Of a DNA stretch of 64,000 nucleotides, positions 17,601 through 26,872 are shown piece after piece (within the stretch, counting starts at the first letter, position 1; every line of letters starts with the position of its first letter). A program made the position numbers and the translations under genes. The notes beneath the pieces are model-generated. The model did no database searches and had not been told where the DNA came from. It saw nothing but the letters and a program-made list of their open reading frames with translations. The DNA lies in the NCBI RefSeq assembly GCF_002950945.1, contig NZ_CP012673.1, forward strand, positions 11,298,501 through 11,362,500, given 5' to 3'. Source of the stretch: Sorangium cellulosum. GTDB lineage: Bacteria > Myxococcota_A > Polyangia > Polyangiales > Polyangiaceae.

Positions 17601-19061
17601 TCACGGCCAGGTCTTCGTGAACGTCGCGGTGGCGTTCGGGGGCGTCGCCGTGCTCTTGGTCTTTGCCTCGAAGACCACCTGCGTCCCGCTGGGGACATTG
17701 CGGCTGATCGTCCACTCGCCCCACGACTGGAACTGCAGGTCGTGCACCGTGCCATTCACCTGCGCCTTGACGCTCCCGACGTCCTCGACGCGCCCCGACG
17801 GAGGAATCACCTTCACCTGGATCCACCAGGAGTTGACGTTCGGCGACACGACGAACTGGAACCTGGACGTCGTGGTCCCGCCGCCGCTGCCGCCGGAGCC
17901 GCCGCCGCCGCCAGCTCCCCCGGTGCCGCCGCCGCCGCCACCGCCGCTGCTGCTGCTGCTGGAGCTGCTGCTGGAGCTCGAGCTGGAGCTGCTGCTGCTG
18001 CCCTCCAGCATCTTCGCCTTCACCCACCTGCCCGACTCGGTGAGCTGCGAGTCCGGCCAGCCGCCGGTGGTGCTCGCGCCGGGGCGGAGCGCGGAGGCCG
18101 TCTCGTCCTTGTCGAACAGCGACCAGTTGGCCCAGCTGATCTTGTTGGCGTTCAGGAAGTCCATCCAGACCTGCGACTCGGCGAGGTTGAGCCCGGTGTT
18201 GCCGGACGCGTCGCAGGTGCCGAACTCGGTCACGAACAGGGCCAGGCCCCTCGACAGCGCGGTCCTCGCCTTGCTGCGGATGTTGTCCCGGTGCGTGTTG
18301 GCATAGAAGTGCAGGGTGTACGCGATGTTGGAGTACCCGGTGATCGGGTCGTTCGCGGCGATGTCGACGTCCTGCGACCAGGTCGGCGTGCCGACCACGA
18401 TGAGGTTGTTCGAGCCCGCGTCGCGGATCGTCTTGATCACCTCGTTGGCGTACCTCTTGATGTCGCTCCAGGGCTCGCCGTCCGGCTCGTTGAAGATCTC
18501 GAAGATCACGTTGGGCCGGCTGCCGTAGGTCCGCGCCATCTCGCCGAAGAACTCCTTCGCCTGGGCGGTGTGCGCGGTGGCGCTGTGATCGTGCCAGTCG
18601 ATGATCACGTAGACGCCCTTGGCGATCGCCGCGTCGACGACGGCCTTCACCCTGTTCTTCTCGGCCGTGGGGTTCGTGAGGTACCCGCCCGACTCGACGC
18701 CCATCGCGGCGCGGACGACGCTCGCGTTCCAGGTGTCCGCGAGCGAGTTGACGACCGACGCGTTGTAGAAGTTTCCGCCCCACTGGCTCCAGAACAGGCT
18801 CATCCCCTTGAGCTGAACCGGCTCCCCGCGCTCGTTCTCGATCCGGTTCCCGTCGACCTGCAGCCGGCCGTGCGTCGCCACCGGCGACGCGGCCGCCGCG
18901 AACGACTGCTCGTCCGTGAGCTCCTCGCCCACGACCTCCTCGCTCACGCCCTCCGACGGGGCCACGCAGCCGCTCAACAGAGCCGCCGCTTGCACCGCGG
19001 CGGCGCACAGACCGAGCCGCCACGCTGACCCACTCAGCATACCGAACAGCGCGCTTGTCAT
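17601..19061 (-). CDS. Secreted GH5 endoglucanase (cellulase) with poly-Ser linker and C-terminal beta domain
   Basis: 486 residues from the ATG at 19061, which has GGAGG 5 nt upstream; an ATG 18 nt earlier is the alternative. A lipoprotein-type signal ends in ALLSGC. The GH5 catalytic barrel spans about residues 62-350. The general acid/base is E192 in EIFNEP and the nucleophile is E279 in FVTEFG. VIIDWHDHS and LHFYANTH are further GH5 landmarks. A run of about 26 Ser followed by a Gly-rich stretch links to a ~100-residue beta-sandwich starting FQFVVSPNVNSWWIQVKV, probably a carbohydrate-binding or expansin-C-like module. It hydrolyses internal beta-1,4-glucan bonds and fits a cellulolytic myxobacterium. 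Lipid anchoring would keep it on the cell surface. Confidence 0.92.
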   Translation of the reverse strand: MTSALFGMLSGSAWRLGLCAAAVQAAALLSGCVAPSEGVSEEVVGEELTDEQSFAAAASPVATHGRLQVDGNRIENERGEPVQLKGMSLFWSQWGGNFYNASVVNSLADTWNASVVRAAMGVESGGYLTNPTAEKNRVKAVVDAAIAKGVYVIIDWHDHSATAHTAQAKEFFGEMARTYGSRPNVIFEIFNEPDGEPWSDIKRYANEVIKTIRDAGSNNLIVVGTPTWSQDVDIAANDPITGYSNIAYTLHFYANTHRDNIRSKARTALSRGLALFVTEFGTCDASGNTGLNLAESQVWMDFLNANKISWANWSLFDKDETASALRPGASTTGGWPDSQLTESGRWVKAKMLEGSSSSSSSSSSSSSSSSSSGGGGGGGTGGAGGGGGSGGSGGGTTTSRFQFVVSPNVNSWWIQVKVIPPSGRVEDVGSVKAQVNGTVHDLQFQSWGEWTISRNVPSGTQVVFEAKTKSTATPPNATATFTKTWP

Positions 19062-19402
19062 CCTGTCCTCCAAGACCATGCCAGGGCAGATGGCGAGTCA
19101 CGGCGATACAGCACCTCGCGACACGCTCTCCTGCCCCCCCGAGGCACGGCAGGGACCGATGCCTGGACGAGGCATCAGGCCCGCGCGGTGAGGATGCAAA
19201 GGAAGAACGCCGCGGGGCTCGGACCTAGGGTGCCGACTCGCGACCAGCTCCTGACCAAGTATCTCTGACCACGCCCGCTGTTCCAGAGAGGATCTCGGAG
19301 AGCGGGCAAAGAAGCAATACCGAATGTTTTAGCACAGATTCGTCAGACCTCAACCGGATGATTTGCAGACGTCGCAAACTCCAATCGCGGTGAATCTTTC
19401 GA

Positions 19403-19490
19403 CGCCGTGACGTTGTAACGCCGTGACGTTGTAACGCCGTGACGTTGTAACGCCGTGACGTTGTAACGCCGTGACGTTGTAACGCCGAGA
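19403..19490. repeat. 16-bp tandem repeat, five copies, each with a CGTT-GT-AACG dyad
   Basis: Units CGTTGTAACGCCGTGA start at 19411, 19427, 19443, 19459 and 19475 (the last ends CGAGA), preceded by a half unit. Each holds the imperfect palindrome CGTTGTAACG. The array lies in the 502-bp gap between the GH5 start (19061) and the end of the hybrid kinase gene (19564). It is about 350 bp upstream of the GH5 start. No gene is supported in the gap. Confidence 0.85.
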
Positions 19491-19563
19491 ACGCCACCGT
19501 CCCGGGCGGGCGATCCTGCGATGCGTCAAGCGGCGATGTGGGGGGAGGGTGTTGTGTGTGCGC

Positions 19564-22005
19564 TCAGCGCGGGCGCTCGAACGTCGGGACGAGCACCTTC
19601 TCGAGCGCGGCGGTCAGCTCGTCGACCTTCACCGGCTTCGTCAGGTAACGGAAGAACCCGGCCTGCTCGGCGCGGCGGGTGTCCGGGACCATCGCGGCGG
19701 CGCTGAGCGCGATGACGGGGATATCGCACGTCTCCGGCCACTCCTGCAGCTTGCGCATCGCCTCGTGGCCGCTCATCCCGGGGAGGTTGATATCCATGAT
19801 CACGGCGTGAGGCCGCCGCGCCCGCGCCAGCTCGAGGCCGATCTCGGCGCTCGGCGCGGTGATCAGGCGGACGCGCTCGAACTCCGAGAGAAGATCTTCC
19901 ATGAAGACGATGTTCGAGGGGTTGTCCTCGATGTAGAGGACCACGTAATGGGCGCCGCCCGGCCCGGCGAGCGGCGAGTCCACCGCGCCCGCCGCCGGCG
20001 CCGCCGCGGCGGCGATCTCCGCCCCCATGTCGTGCTCGGGGAGATCGATCCAGAACTCCGACCCTTCACCCGGCGCGCTGCGGAAGCCGACGCCGCCGCC
20101 CATGATCTCCGCGAGGCGCTTCGTGATGGCGAGGCCGATCCCGGTCCCCTCGATGGGCCCGGTCTCCTGGCCGGCGCGCTGGAACGGCTGGAAGAGCTTC
20201 CCCTGCTGCTCGCGCGCGATGCCGATGCCGTCGTCCGCCACGCTGATCCGGACCGACCCGCCCGCCGGCATCGACACGGCGAACGTGGCGCGCCCCCCCT
20301 TCCGGCCGTACTTGATGGCGTTCGAGCCGTAGTTCATGAGGATCTGGGCGAACCGCGTGCGGTCCGCCCGGACCTTCGGCAGGCCGTCCGGCAGCGGCGC
20401 TAGGGCCAGCTCGACCCCGGCGCGCGCGGCCATCGGGTCCAGCGTCGCCTTCACCTCGACCAGCACGTCGAGGATGTCCACCGGCTCGAGCGACACCGTC
20501 ACGCGGCCCGCCTCGATGCGCGAGAGGTCCAGGATGTCGTCGATGAGCTTGAGCAGGTGCTCGCCGCCCCGGAGGACGTGCTCGATGCGCTCCCGCTGGC
20601 GGTCCGTGAGCGGCGTCTTCCGGTCGCGGTGGAGCAGCTGCGCGAAGCCGAGGATCGCGTTGAGCGGCGTGCGGAGCTCGTGGCTCATGGAGGCGAGGAA
20701 CTCGCTCTTCGCGGAGCTCGCCGCCTCGGCCAGGGCCCGCGCCTTGCGGAGCTCCTCGGCGCGCTGCACGTCGCCGGTCATGTCCCAGATCGTGCACACC
20801 GTCCCGCCCTCGGCGGTGCGGCGCTCGGTCATGCGCAGGCTGCGCCCGTCGCTCGTGGCGAGGTCCAGCGTGCCGCTCGGCTGCGCGTGGTAGGCGACGA
20901 CCCGGGCGCGGAAGGCCGCCGCCGGCTCGCCGTCGAGCGCGAAGATCCCCTCCGCGACGCTCTCGTCGAAGAGCTCCCCGTAGCGCCTCCCGACGATGGA
21001 TCCGCTCACGCGCGCGCCGAACAGCTGCCGGTACGCGCTGTTGCAGATCGCCAGCCGGTCCTCGGCGTCGAACACCGCGAACGACCCCTGGATGCTCTCG
21101 ACCGCGCTCCGCAGGAGATCGTTCGTCCGCTTCGCCGCGGCCTCCATGCGCCGGCGCTCGCTGATGTCGCGGGCCACCTTCGAGGCGCCCACGACGTTGC
21201 CGAGCGAGTCGTGGATCGGGGAGAGCGTGACCGAGACGTCGATGTCCCTGCCGTCCTTGCGCCTGCGCACCGTCTCGAAATGCTCGATGCGCTCGCCCCG
21301 CCGCAGCCGCGCGACCATCCGCGGCATCTCGTCCACCCGCTCCGGCGGGGCCAGCACCGTGACCGACTGGCCGATCATCTCCTCGGCGGAGTAGCCGAAG
21401 ATCGCCTGCGCGCCCCGGTTCCAGCTGGTGATGCGCCCGTCGAGCGACTCGCCGAAGATCGCGTCCTCGGAGGAGTCGACGATCGCGGCCATCCGCTTCA
21501 TCGCGAGCTCGACGTGCTTGCGCTCGCTGATGTCGCGGATCGCGCTCGAGAAGAGCGTGCCCCCCGCGGTCTCCAGCGGGCTCAGGCTGATCTCGACCGG
21601 GAACTCGGCGCCGCCCTTCCGGCGGCCGAAGAGCTCCAGCCCCGACCCCATCGGGCGCGCCCTGGGCACCGCGAGGAACGTCGACCGGTGCGCGACGTGT
21701 GTCCGCCGGAAGCGCTCCGGCAGGAGGATCTCGATGGGCTGCCCGATCAGCTCGTCGCGCGTGTACCCGAACATCCGCTCGGTCTGGACGTTCACGAACA
21801 CGATGCGCCCGTGTTCGCCCATGACCACCATCGCGTCGGGCGCCGCGTCGATGAGCAGGCGGTACTTCTCGTCGTCGAGCACCAGGTCCAGGGCGCCCTT
21901 TCGCCCCTGCTCGCCGTCGGGGTCCACCGAGGGCTCGGGCGCCGGCGCCGCCCCGGGCCCGGTCATCGAAGGGAGGCCGGCGTCGCCGGCGTGTTCACGT
22001 GTCAT
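19564..22005 (-). CDS. Hybrid sensor histidine kinase: three PAS, HisKA, HATPase, receiver
   Basis: 813 residues. Three PAS domains come first: YRLLIDAAPDAMVVMGEHG, MAAIVDSSEDAIFGESLDG, and a more divergent one near LLRSAVESIQGSFAVFDAED. The first two are followed by PAC-type linkers ending in RDISERK or RDISERR. HisKA has the phospho-acceptor His in FLASMSHELRTPLNAILGF. The HATPase has MNYGSNAIKYG, DDGIGIA and GTGIGLAITKRL. A C-terminal receiver has YIEDNPSN and the phospho-Asp in AVIMDINLPGMSG, with a conserved Lys in YLTKPV. No transmembrane segment is seen, so it is probably a cytoplasmic redox, gas or ligand sensor. Its start overlaps the upstream kinase gene by 11 bp, indicating coupled translation. 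No DNA-binding output is encoded. Confidence 0.95.
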   Translation of the reverse strand: MTREHAGDAGLPSMTGPGAAPAPEPSVDPDGEQGRKGALDLVLDDEKYRLLIDAAPDAMVVMGEHGRIVFVNVQTERMFGYTRDELIGQPIEILLPERFRRTHVAHRSTFLAVPRARPMGSGLELFGRRKGGAEFPVEISLSPLETAGGTLFSSAIRDISERKHVELAMKRMAAIVDSSEDAIFGESLDGRITSWNRGAQAIFGYSAEEMIGQSVTVLAPPERVDEMPRMVARLRRGERIEHFETVRRRKDGRDIDVSVTLSPIHDSLGNVVGASKVARDISERRRMEAAAKRTNDLLRSAVESIQGSFAVFDAEDRLAICNSAYRQLFGARVSGSIVGRRYGELFDESVAEGIFALDGEPAAAFRARVVAYHAQPSGTLDLATSDGRSLRMTERRTAEGGTVCTIWDMTGDVQRAEELRKARALAEAASSAKSEFLASMSHELRTPLNAILGFAQLLHRDRKTPLTDRQRERIEHVLRGGEHLLKLIDDILDLSRIEAGRVTVSLEPVDILDVLVEVKATLDPMAARAGVELALAPLPDGLPKVRADRTRFAQILMNYGSNAIKYGRKGGRATFAVSMPAGGSVRISVADDGIGIAREQQGKLFQPFQRAGQETGPIEGTGIGLAITKRLAEIMGGGVGFRSAPGEGSEFWIDLPEHDMGAEIAAAAAPAAGAVDSPLAGPGGAHYVVLYIEDNPSNIVFMEDLLSEFERVRLITAPSAEIGLELARARRPHAVIMDINLPGMSGHEAMRKLQEWPETCDIPVIALSAAAMVPDTRRAEQAGFFRYLTKPVKVDELTAALEKVLVPTFERPR

Positions 22006-23125
22006 CGGGGAACCTCATGCAGAACACGGCGCCCGGCGCGTTGTCCTCGACCCAGATGCGCCCGCCGTGCGCCTCGACCGCCATCTTGCAGAACGTGAGC
22101 CCCAGGCCGCGGCCGGCCCGGTGCGCGGCCTGCTCGCCGCCTCCCAGCTGCACGAACCGGTCGAAGATCCGCGCGTGCATCTCGGCGGGGACGCCCGGGC
22201 CGGCGTCGGCGACCCGGACCTCCACCGCGGCGCCGGCGCGGGCGGCGCTCACGGTCACGGCGGTGCCGGCCGGGGCGTGGTGGATGGCGTTCTCGACGAG
22301 GTTCTCGATCGCGCGGCGGAGCAGGTCCGGGTCGGCGAGCACGCCGGGCACCTCCACGGCCTCCTTGAGCGCGAGCCCCTGGGTGCTCGCCGCGATCTCG
22401 AGCGCGGCGAGCACCTCGAGCACGAGCGCGCGCAGATCGACGCGCGCGCGCTCGGGCGCGAGGTGCCCCTCCTCGCTCTTGCTGATGTCCAGGAGGTTGT
22501 AAATAAGCCGCAGGAGCGATCGCGCCTGCTCGCGGATGTGCCGCGCCGAGTCGCGCGCCGGCTCCGAGAGCGCGCGATCCCGGAGCAGGAACTGCGCGTG
22601 CAGGTCCATGCTGCTCACGGGGTTCTTCAGATCGTGCACGACGAACGCCGTGAGCTGCTCCTTCTGGAGCTGCAGGCGCATGAGCGCGTCCCGCTGCTGC
22701 CGCACGACCTCGACGTGCTCGCGCAGCTCCGCGCCGAGCCGCAGCAGCCGGAGCGCCGTCTGCACGCGCGCGAGGAGCTCGGCCGGGCGGACCGGCTTCG
22801 TCAGGAAGTCGTCGCCGCCGGCGCGCAGCGCGCTGTCGAACGTGTCGACGTCGCGGAGCGCGGTCAAAAAGAGGATCGGCGTGGCCGCGCCCCCGGGCAG
22901 GCTGCGGATCCGGGCGCACACGGCGAAGCCGTCCATCCCCGGCATCCGCACGTCGAGCAGCACACACGCCGGCGCGTGGCGCTCGAACAGGCGGATCCCC
23001 TCCTGGCCCGTCTCGGCGAGCACGACCTCGTAACCTTCGTCCTCGAGTGTGGCCTGGGCCAGGGCGCGGTTCTGCTCGTTGTCATCGACGACGAGCACCT
23101 TGGCTCGCGGCTCTTGCTGCTCCAT
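21995..23125 (-). CDS. Response-regulator/histidine kinase fusion (REC-HisKA-HATPase)
   Basis: 376 residues from the ATG at 23125 (MEQQEPRAKVLVVDDNEQ), which has GAGG just upstream; a longer frame exists but its N-terminus looks non-coding. The N-terminal receiver has VVDDNEQN, phospho-Asp in CVLLDVRMPGMDG and Lys in FLTKPVRPAE. HisKA follows with His in FVVHDLKNPVSSMDLHAQF. The HATPase has NLVENAIHHAP, DAGPGVP and GRGLGLTFCKMAVEAHGG. A receiver placed before the kinase is typical of phosphorelay intermediates. It is the first gene of a two-gene unit with the hybrid kinase and probably exchanges phosphate with it. No membrane segment is visible. Confidence 0.93.
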   Translation of the reverse strand: MEQQEPRAKVLVVDDNEQNRALAQATLEDEGYEVVLAETGQEGIRLFERHAPACVLLDVRMPGMDGFAVCARIRSLPGGAATPILFLTALRDVDTFDSALRAGGDDFLTKPVRPAELLARVQTALRLLRLGAELREHVEVVRQQRDALMRLQLQKEQLTAFVVHDLKNPVSSMDLHAQFLLRDRALSEPARDSARHIREQARSLLRLIYNLLDISKSEEGHLAPERARVDLRALVLEVLAALEIAASTQGLALKEAVEVPGVLADPDLLRRAIENLVENAIHHAPAGTAVTVSAARAGAAVEVRVADAGPGVPAEMHARIFDRFVQLGGGEQAAHRAGRGLGLTFCKMAVEAHGGRIWVEDNAPGAVFCMRFPDDT

Positions 23126-23382
23126 GGCGCCCTCGATTGCGGACGCGAGCGTAACCGACGGGCCTTGGTCCATCCATAGGGCCGAGGCCGGCAGCGCGGC
23201 GGCCCCCGCGCCCGTCCACGCCGCGCCCGTCGTGCGCGGCGCGGCGCTCATCGCTCGTACATGGCGCGGAAATGGCGCGGAAATGGCGACGGCCGAGGCG
23301 GGCGCTCGCGGCGCCCTGCCTCGGCCGGTCCATGACGCTCACGCTCGCCCGGCGGCGGCCCGCGCCGCCGCCGAGCCCGGCG

Positions 23383-24561
23383 TCACTCGAGGTTCAGCTC
23401 GGCCAGCACGCTCGCGCTGGCCGTGAGGCTCGCCTGGATGTTCTCTCCCGCCTGCTCGATGGCATTGCCGGCCGGGATGAGGCACGCGCCCGCCTTCACG
23501 CTCCCGGTGACCGCACCTTCGAGGCTCGCCGCGGCCTCGACCACCGCCTCGGCGTTGTCGACGAGCAGCTGACCGCGCGCCTGCGCGACGACGAGGAGCC
23601 GCGGGAGGTTCGCCTGGAGCGTCGCGACCACCGCCTCGGCGTCGGCCCCGCCCGAGATGCTGACCGCGGGCTCCTTGCACGTGGCCCTGGCGCTCGCGCT
23701 CGCCTCGCAGGAGCCGCTGCACTCCGCGCTGCCCTGGCACTCGGCCTTCGGCGGCTCCAGCTGGGCCTTGCACTTCGGCGCCTTGAACTCGACGTCGCAC
23801 GAGCCCGAGCAGTCGGCGTTGCACTGCACCTGCGCGTCCGCCGCGAACGTGCACGACCCCCGGCACTCGCCGGTGCAGGTGCCGTCGCACGCCCCGTTGC
23901 ACTCGCCGTTCGCGCCCTCCGCGGCGCAGGTGCCCTCGCACGTGCCCTGGCAGGTGCCCTGGCAGGTGCCCTCGCAGTTGACCGCGAGGTTGGCCGAGCC
24001 CTCGCAGCTTCCGGTGCACTGCCCCTCGCACCGGCCCGAGAGCTGGCCGGGATCGCAGCGCGCGATGATCTCGCCCGGGGTCACCTGGCAGTCGACGTTG
24101 GCGCTGCAGCGCGCCTCGCAGTTCGCCTGGACGTTCGCGTCGATCGTGCAGCTCGGCGGCTGGAAGCTGATCGAGAGGCCGGCCGTCGCGCCCCCGAGCG
24201 CCTCGACCGCGAGGTTGCACCACGCCGTCGCCCGATCGCTCGGCTTGGTCGCCGTGATCTGCGTCGCGTCGGCGCCGAGGTCGAGCGCGATCGCCTGGCA
24301 GGCGCCGGTCACGTCGGCGACCACGGCCCCCGCGGCGCCGGTGAAGTCCGACACCGCCTGCATGAAAGCACCGTAATTGAGCTCGGCGTCGGCCTCGAGC
24401 CCCCACTCCACCGCGGCGAGATCGGCGCCCGGCGTGAACTCGCTACAACACAGGTCCTGCTGCGCCTTCGAGACCTCCTCACAGCCCACCAGGGGAACTG
24501 CGGAGAGCCCCGCCAGGACGAGAGGGATTGTCGCGATTCGCCACGTCCTACGGATATTCAT
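23383..24561 (-). CDS. Cys-rich lipoprotein with CxGxC repeats, unknown function
   Basis: 392 residues from the ATG at 24561, with AAGGAG upstream. The lipoprotein signal ends in VPLVGC. The centre (about residues 130-280) is a run of short units such as CEGTCQGTCQGTCEGTC and CNGACDGTCTGECRGSC, giving over 40 Cys, probably an extended disulfide ladder. The flanking parts are Ala-rich and helical with few Cys; the last 100 residues have no repeats. Dense Cys ladders of this kind occur in secreted myxobacterial and Deltaproteobacterial proteins. It is most likely an envelope structural or adhesive stalk protein. I recognise no named family. Confidence 0.75.
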   Translation of the reverse strand: MNIRRTWRIATIPLVLAGLSAVPLVGCEEVSKAQQDLCCSEFTPGADLAAVEWGLEADAELNYGAFMQAVSDFTGAAGAVVADVTGACQAIALDLGADATQITATKPSDRATAWCNLAVEALGGATAGLSISFQPPSCTIDANVQANCEARCSANVDCQVTPGEIIARCDPGQLSGRCEGQCTGSCEGSANLAVNCEGTCQGTCQGTCEGTCAAEGANGECNGACDGTCTGECRGSCTFAADAQVQCNADCSGSCDVEFKAPKCKAQLEPPKAECQGSAECSGSCEASASARATCKEPAVSISGGADAEAVVATLQANLPRLLVVAQARGQLLVDNAEAVVEAAASLEGAVTGSVKAGACLIPAGNAIEQAGENIQASLTASASVLAELNLE

Positions 24562-24987
24562 CAGGAAACTCCTTAGTTCGGTGTCGGGAGCGCCGCAGGC
24601 GTCGGTCGTCTTGAACGTGCGACGAATGCCCGCGAAGGCCGCTCGCCTCGATGACCTGGCGGCAGCGCGCCGCCTCCGAAGCAGCGGGAGCATAGCTCAT
24701 AGATCTGACCCGCTGACAAGCACTACGTTGCCGTGATGTTGTCGTTCACGATGCCGTCCTTAGGGCGTGGCCCGTCGGTGGACCGGCAATCCCATGTGGC
24801 ATTCTGGAGTGGATGGCCGGCGCGTCGCAGAGCGCTGTCTCGCGGCGTGCGCAGCGCGTGATGCGTTACGCAGCGCCGCCCGGGCGGACCGGAGAAGGCA
24901 GTCGCGCACATGGTCTGTCGAGGAGCGTCATGGCCGCTCCGCGGATACCCGTTGCGGAGCCCGGCGGAACCATAGGACAATCGGCCC
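24562..24987. other. Divergent intergenic region
   Basis: 426 bp between the divergent Cys-rich and CAP lipoprotein genes. It must hold both promoters. I see no gene, no strong -35/-10 pair and no hairpin worth reporting. Confidence 0.4.
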
Positions 24988-25572
24988 GTGAAGACGCTCC
25001 GCCCACAGCTTTGCATAGTCGCGCTGTTCCCTCTCGCGCTCGTCCTCACTGCAGCGTGCGGGGACGCTTCCGATGACGTCGAGGGCAACGACCGCCCCGG
25101 CGGCAGCGGGCCGGGCGGCCAGACGAGCGGCGAGCCGCCTGCGATACGCGGCATGACGGCGGCGCACAACCGGGCGCGCGCCGCGGTCGACCCGCCCGCG
25201 GACCCGCCGCTGCGCCCGCTCTCCTGGTCGCCGGAGATCGCCGCGGCGGCCCAGGCCTATGCCGAGAAGTGCGTGTGGGACCACAGCGACACCGACTACG
25301 GCGAAAACCTTTACGCAACGAGCAACACGTCGGCCACACCGGACGAGGTGGTCGCCACCTGGGTCGCCGAGGTCGACGATTACGATCTTGAGGGCAACAC
25401 CTGCAGCGGCACCTGCGGCCATTACACCCAGGTCGTGTGGGCGGACTCGCTGGAGCTCGGCTGCGGCGTCGCCGACTGCACGAGCGGCTCGCCGCTCGGC
25501 GGGGACGCCTGGCAAATCTGGGTCTGCAACTACGATCCTCCGGGCAACTACATCGGCGAGCGCCCCTACTGA
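24988..25572 (+). CDS. CAP/SCP-domain (PR-1-like) lipoprotein
   Basis: 194 residues, GTG start with AGGA about 10 nt upstream. The lipoprotein signal ends in VLTAAC. A short Gly-rich linker leads into a complete CAP domain with AAHNRARAAV, LSWSPEIAAAAQAYAEKC, YGENLYA, the signature CGHYTQVVWADSLELGCG and the closing VCNYDPPGNYIGERPY. The His and Glu residues of the CAP cavity are retained. The pattern is closer to plant PR-1 and fungal Pry proteins than to typical bacterial CAP proteins such as YkwD. CAP proteins bind sterols or lipids or act as secreted ligands; the substrate here is unknown. It may be monocistronic or run into the acyl-CoA dehydrogenase. Confidence 0.93.
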   Translation: MKTLRPQLCIVALFPLALVLTAACGDASDDVEGNDRPGGSGPGGQTSGEPPAIRGMTAAHNRARAAVDPPADPPLRPLSWSPEIAAAAQAYAEKCVWDHSDTDYGENLYATSNTSATPDEVVATWVAEVDDYDLEGNTCSGTCGHYTQVVWADSLELGCGVADCTSGSPLGGDAWQIWVCNYDPPGNYIGERPY

Positions 25573-25723
25573 GCCGCGGCCCCGAGGCGCGCTCCGCCGC
25601 CGCCCCGAGGCGCGCTCCGCCGTGGCCGCGGCCGCGCGCTGGTTGCGCGCTGGTTGCGCGCTGGGCGCAATGGTCTCGATCGATCGCTCCCCGCCCCTCG
25701 CGCGCTCTGGTATCCGGGCGGCG

Positions 25724-26872
25724 ATGGACTTCGGATGGACCCCTGCCCAGCGCGCCGTCGCCGACCGCATGTGCGCCCTCGGCGCCGAGGCCGACGCTGC
25801 GGCCCCGGAGGAGCGCATGGGTGTGCTCGCCCGGGGCGGCGCCCTCGGCTTGCCGATCGCGCGCGCGCTCGGCGGCGAGGGCCTCGACCTGGTCACGACG
25901 GCGCTCGCCTACGAGGGCCTCGGCGCGACGCTGCGCGACGGCGGCGTCCTGCTCGCCGCGGGGGCGCACCTCTTCGGCGTGGCCCTCCTGGTCGCCCGGG
26001 TGGGCACGGCCGAGCAGCAGCGCGCGTGGCTGCCGCGCATGGCGTGCGGCGACTGCGTGGCGACCGTCGCGGCGACCGAGGCCGGCGCCGGCTCGGACGT
26101 CGCGGCGGTGCAGGCCACGGCCGACCGCACGGCCGCGGGCGGCTACCGGCTCACCGGCGAGAAGCGGTACGTGACCTGGGCCGACCGGGCCGACGTGTAC
26201 CTCGCGGTCGCGCGCGCGGGCGGCGAGGGCCGCGCGACCTCTGCCACGCGCACCGCGCACGGCCTGACCGCATTGCTCGTCCCCCGGGCCGCCGCGCCCG
26301 ACGGGAGCGTCCGTCCCGGCGCCCCGCTCGCGACCGCCGGCCTCCGCGGCGCGCGGCTCGCGCCCGTCTCGTTCTCCGGCTGCGAGCTCGGCCCTGACGC
26401 GCTCCTCGGCCGCGCCGGCGCCGGCCTCGCCGTCTTCCAGATCGCGATGACCTACGAGCGCGCGCTGATCCTCGCCTTCCGTCTCGGCGCCATGGAGCGC
26501 GCCCTCGGCGAGGCCGTCCGTTTCGCCCGCGAGCGCGAGCTCGGCGGCCAGCCGATCGCGCGCCACCAGGCGGTCGCGCACCGCATCGCGCAGATGAAGC
26601 TGCGGCTGGAGACCTCGCGGCTGCTCATCTACCGCGCCGCCTGGGCGCTGGATCAGGGCGATCGCGCCCAGGCCGACGCCGCGCTCGCCAAGTGGCACGC
26701 GGCGGACTCGGCCGTTCTGTTCGCGCTGGACGCCCTCCACCTCCGTGGCGGCGCCGGCTACCTCGAGGAGAGCGGTCTCCCGTCGGCGGTGGACGACGCG
26801 CTGGGCGGCAGCATCCATTCCGGCACGAGCGACGTGCTCGCCACGGTGGTCGCGCGCTGGCTGGGCCTCTAG
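25724..26872 (+). CDS. Acyl-CoA dehydrogenase family protein
   Basis: 382 residues from the ATG at 25724 (MDFGWTPAQRAVADRM). The flavin/substrate motif ATEAGAGSDVAAVQ and the YRLTGEKRYVTWAD strand are clear. The arginine/FAD-contact region is ERELGGQPIARHQAVAHRIAQMK, and LRGGAGYLEE is present near the end. The usual C-terminal catalytic Glu of the EGT motif is replaced by Ser (HSGTSDV, S366). A Glu at E245 in MTYERALILAF aligns with the helix-G position that serves as base in isovaleryl-CoA dehydrogenase, so the enzyme may still be active. The reaction would be FAD-dependent alpha,beta-dehydrogenation of an acyl thioester. The substrate cannot be told; branched-chain or specialised-metabolite acyl groups are possible. 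Confidence 0.9.
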   Translation: MDFGWTPAQRAVADRMCALGAEADAAAPEERMGVLARGGALGLPIARALGGEGLDLVTTALAYEGLGATLRDGGVLLAAGAHLFGVALLVARVGTAEQQRAWLPRMACGDCVATVAATEAGAGSDVAAVQATADRTAAGGYRLTGEKRYVTWADRADVYLAVARAGGEGRATSATRTAHGLTALLVPRAAAPDGSVRPGAPLATAGLRGARLAPVSFSGCELGPDALLGRAGAGLAVFQIAMTYERALILAFRLGAMERALGEAVRFARERELGGQPIARHQAVAHRIAQMKLRLETSRLLIYRAAWALDQGDRAQADAALAKWHAADSAVLFALDALHLRGGAGYLEESGLPSAVDDALGGSIHSGTSDVLATVVARWLGL

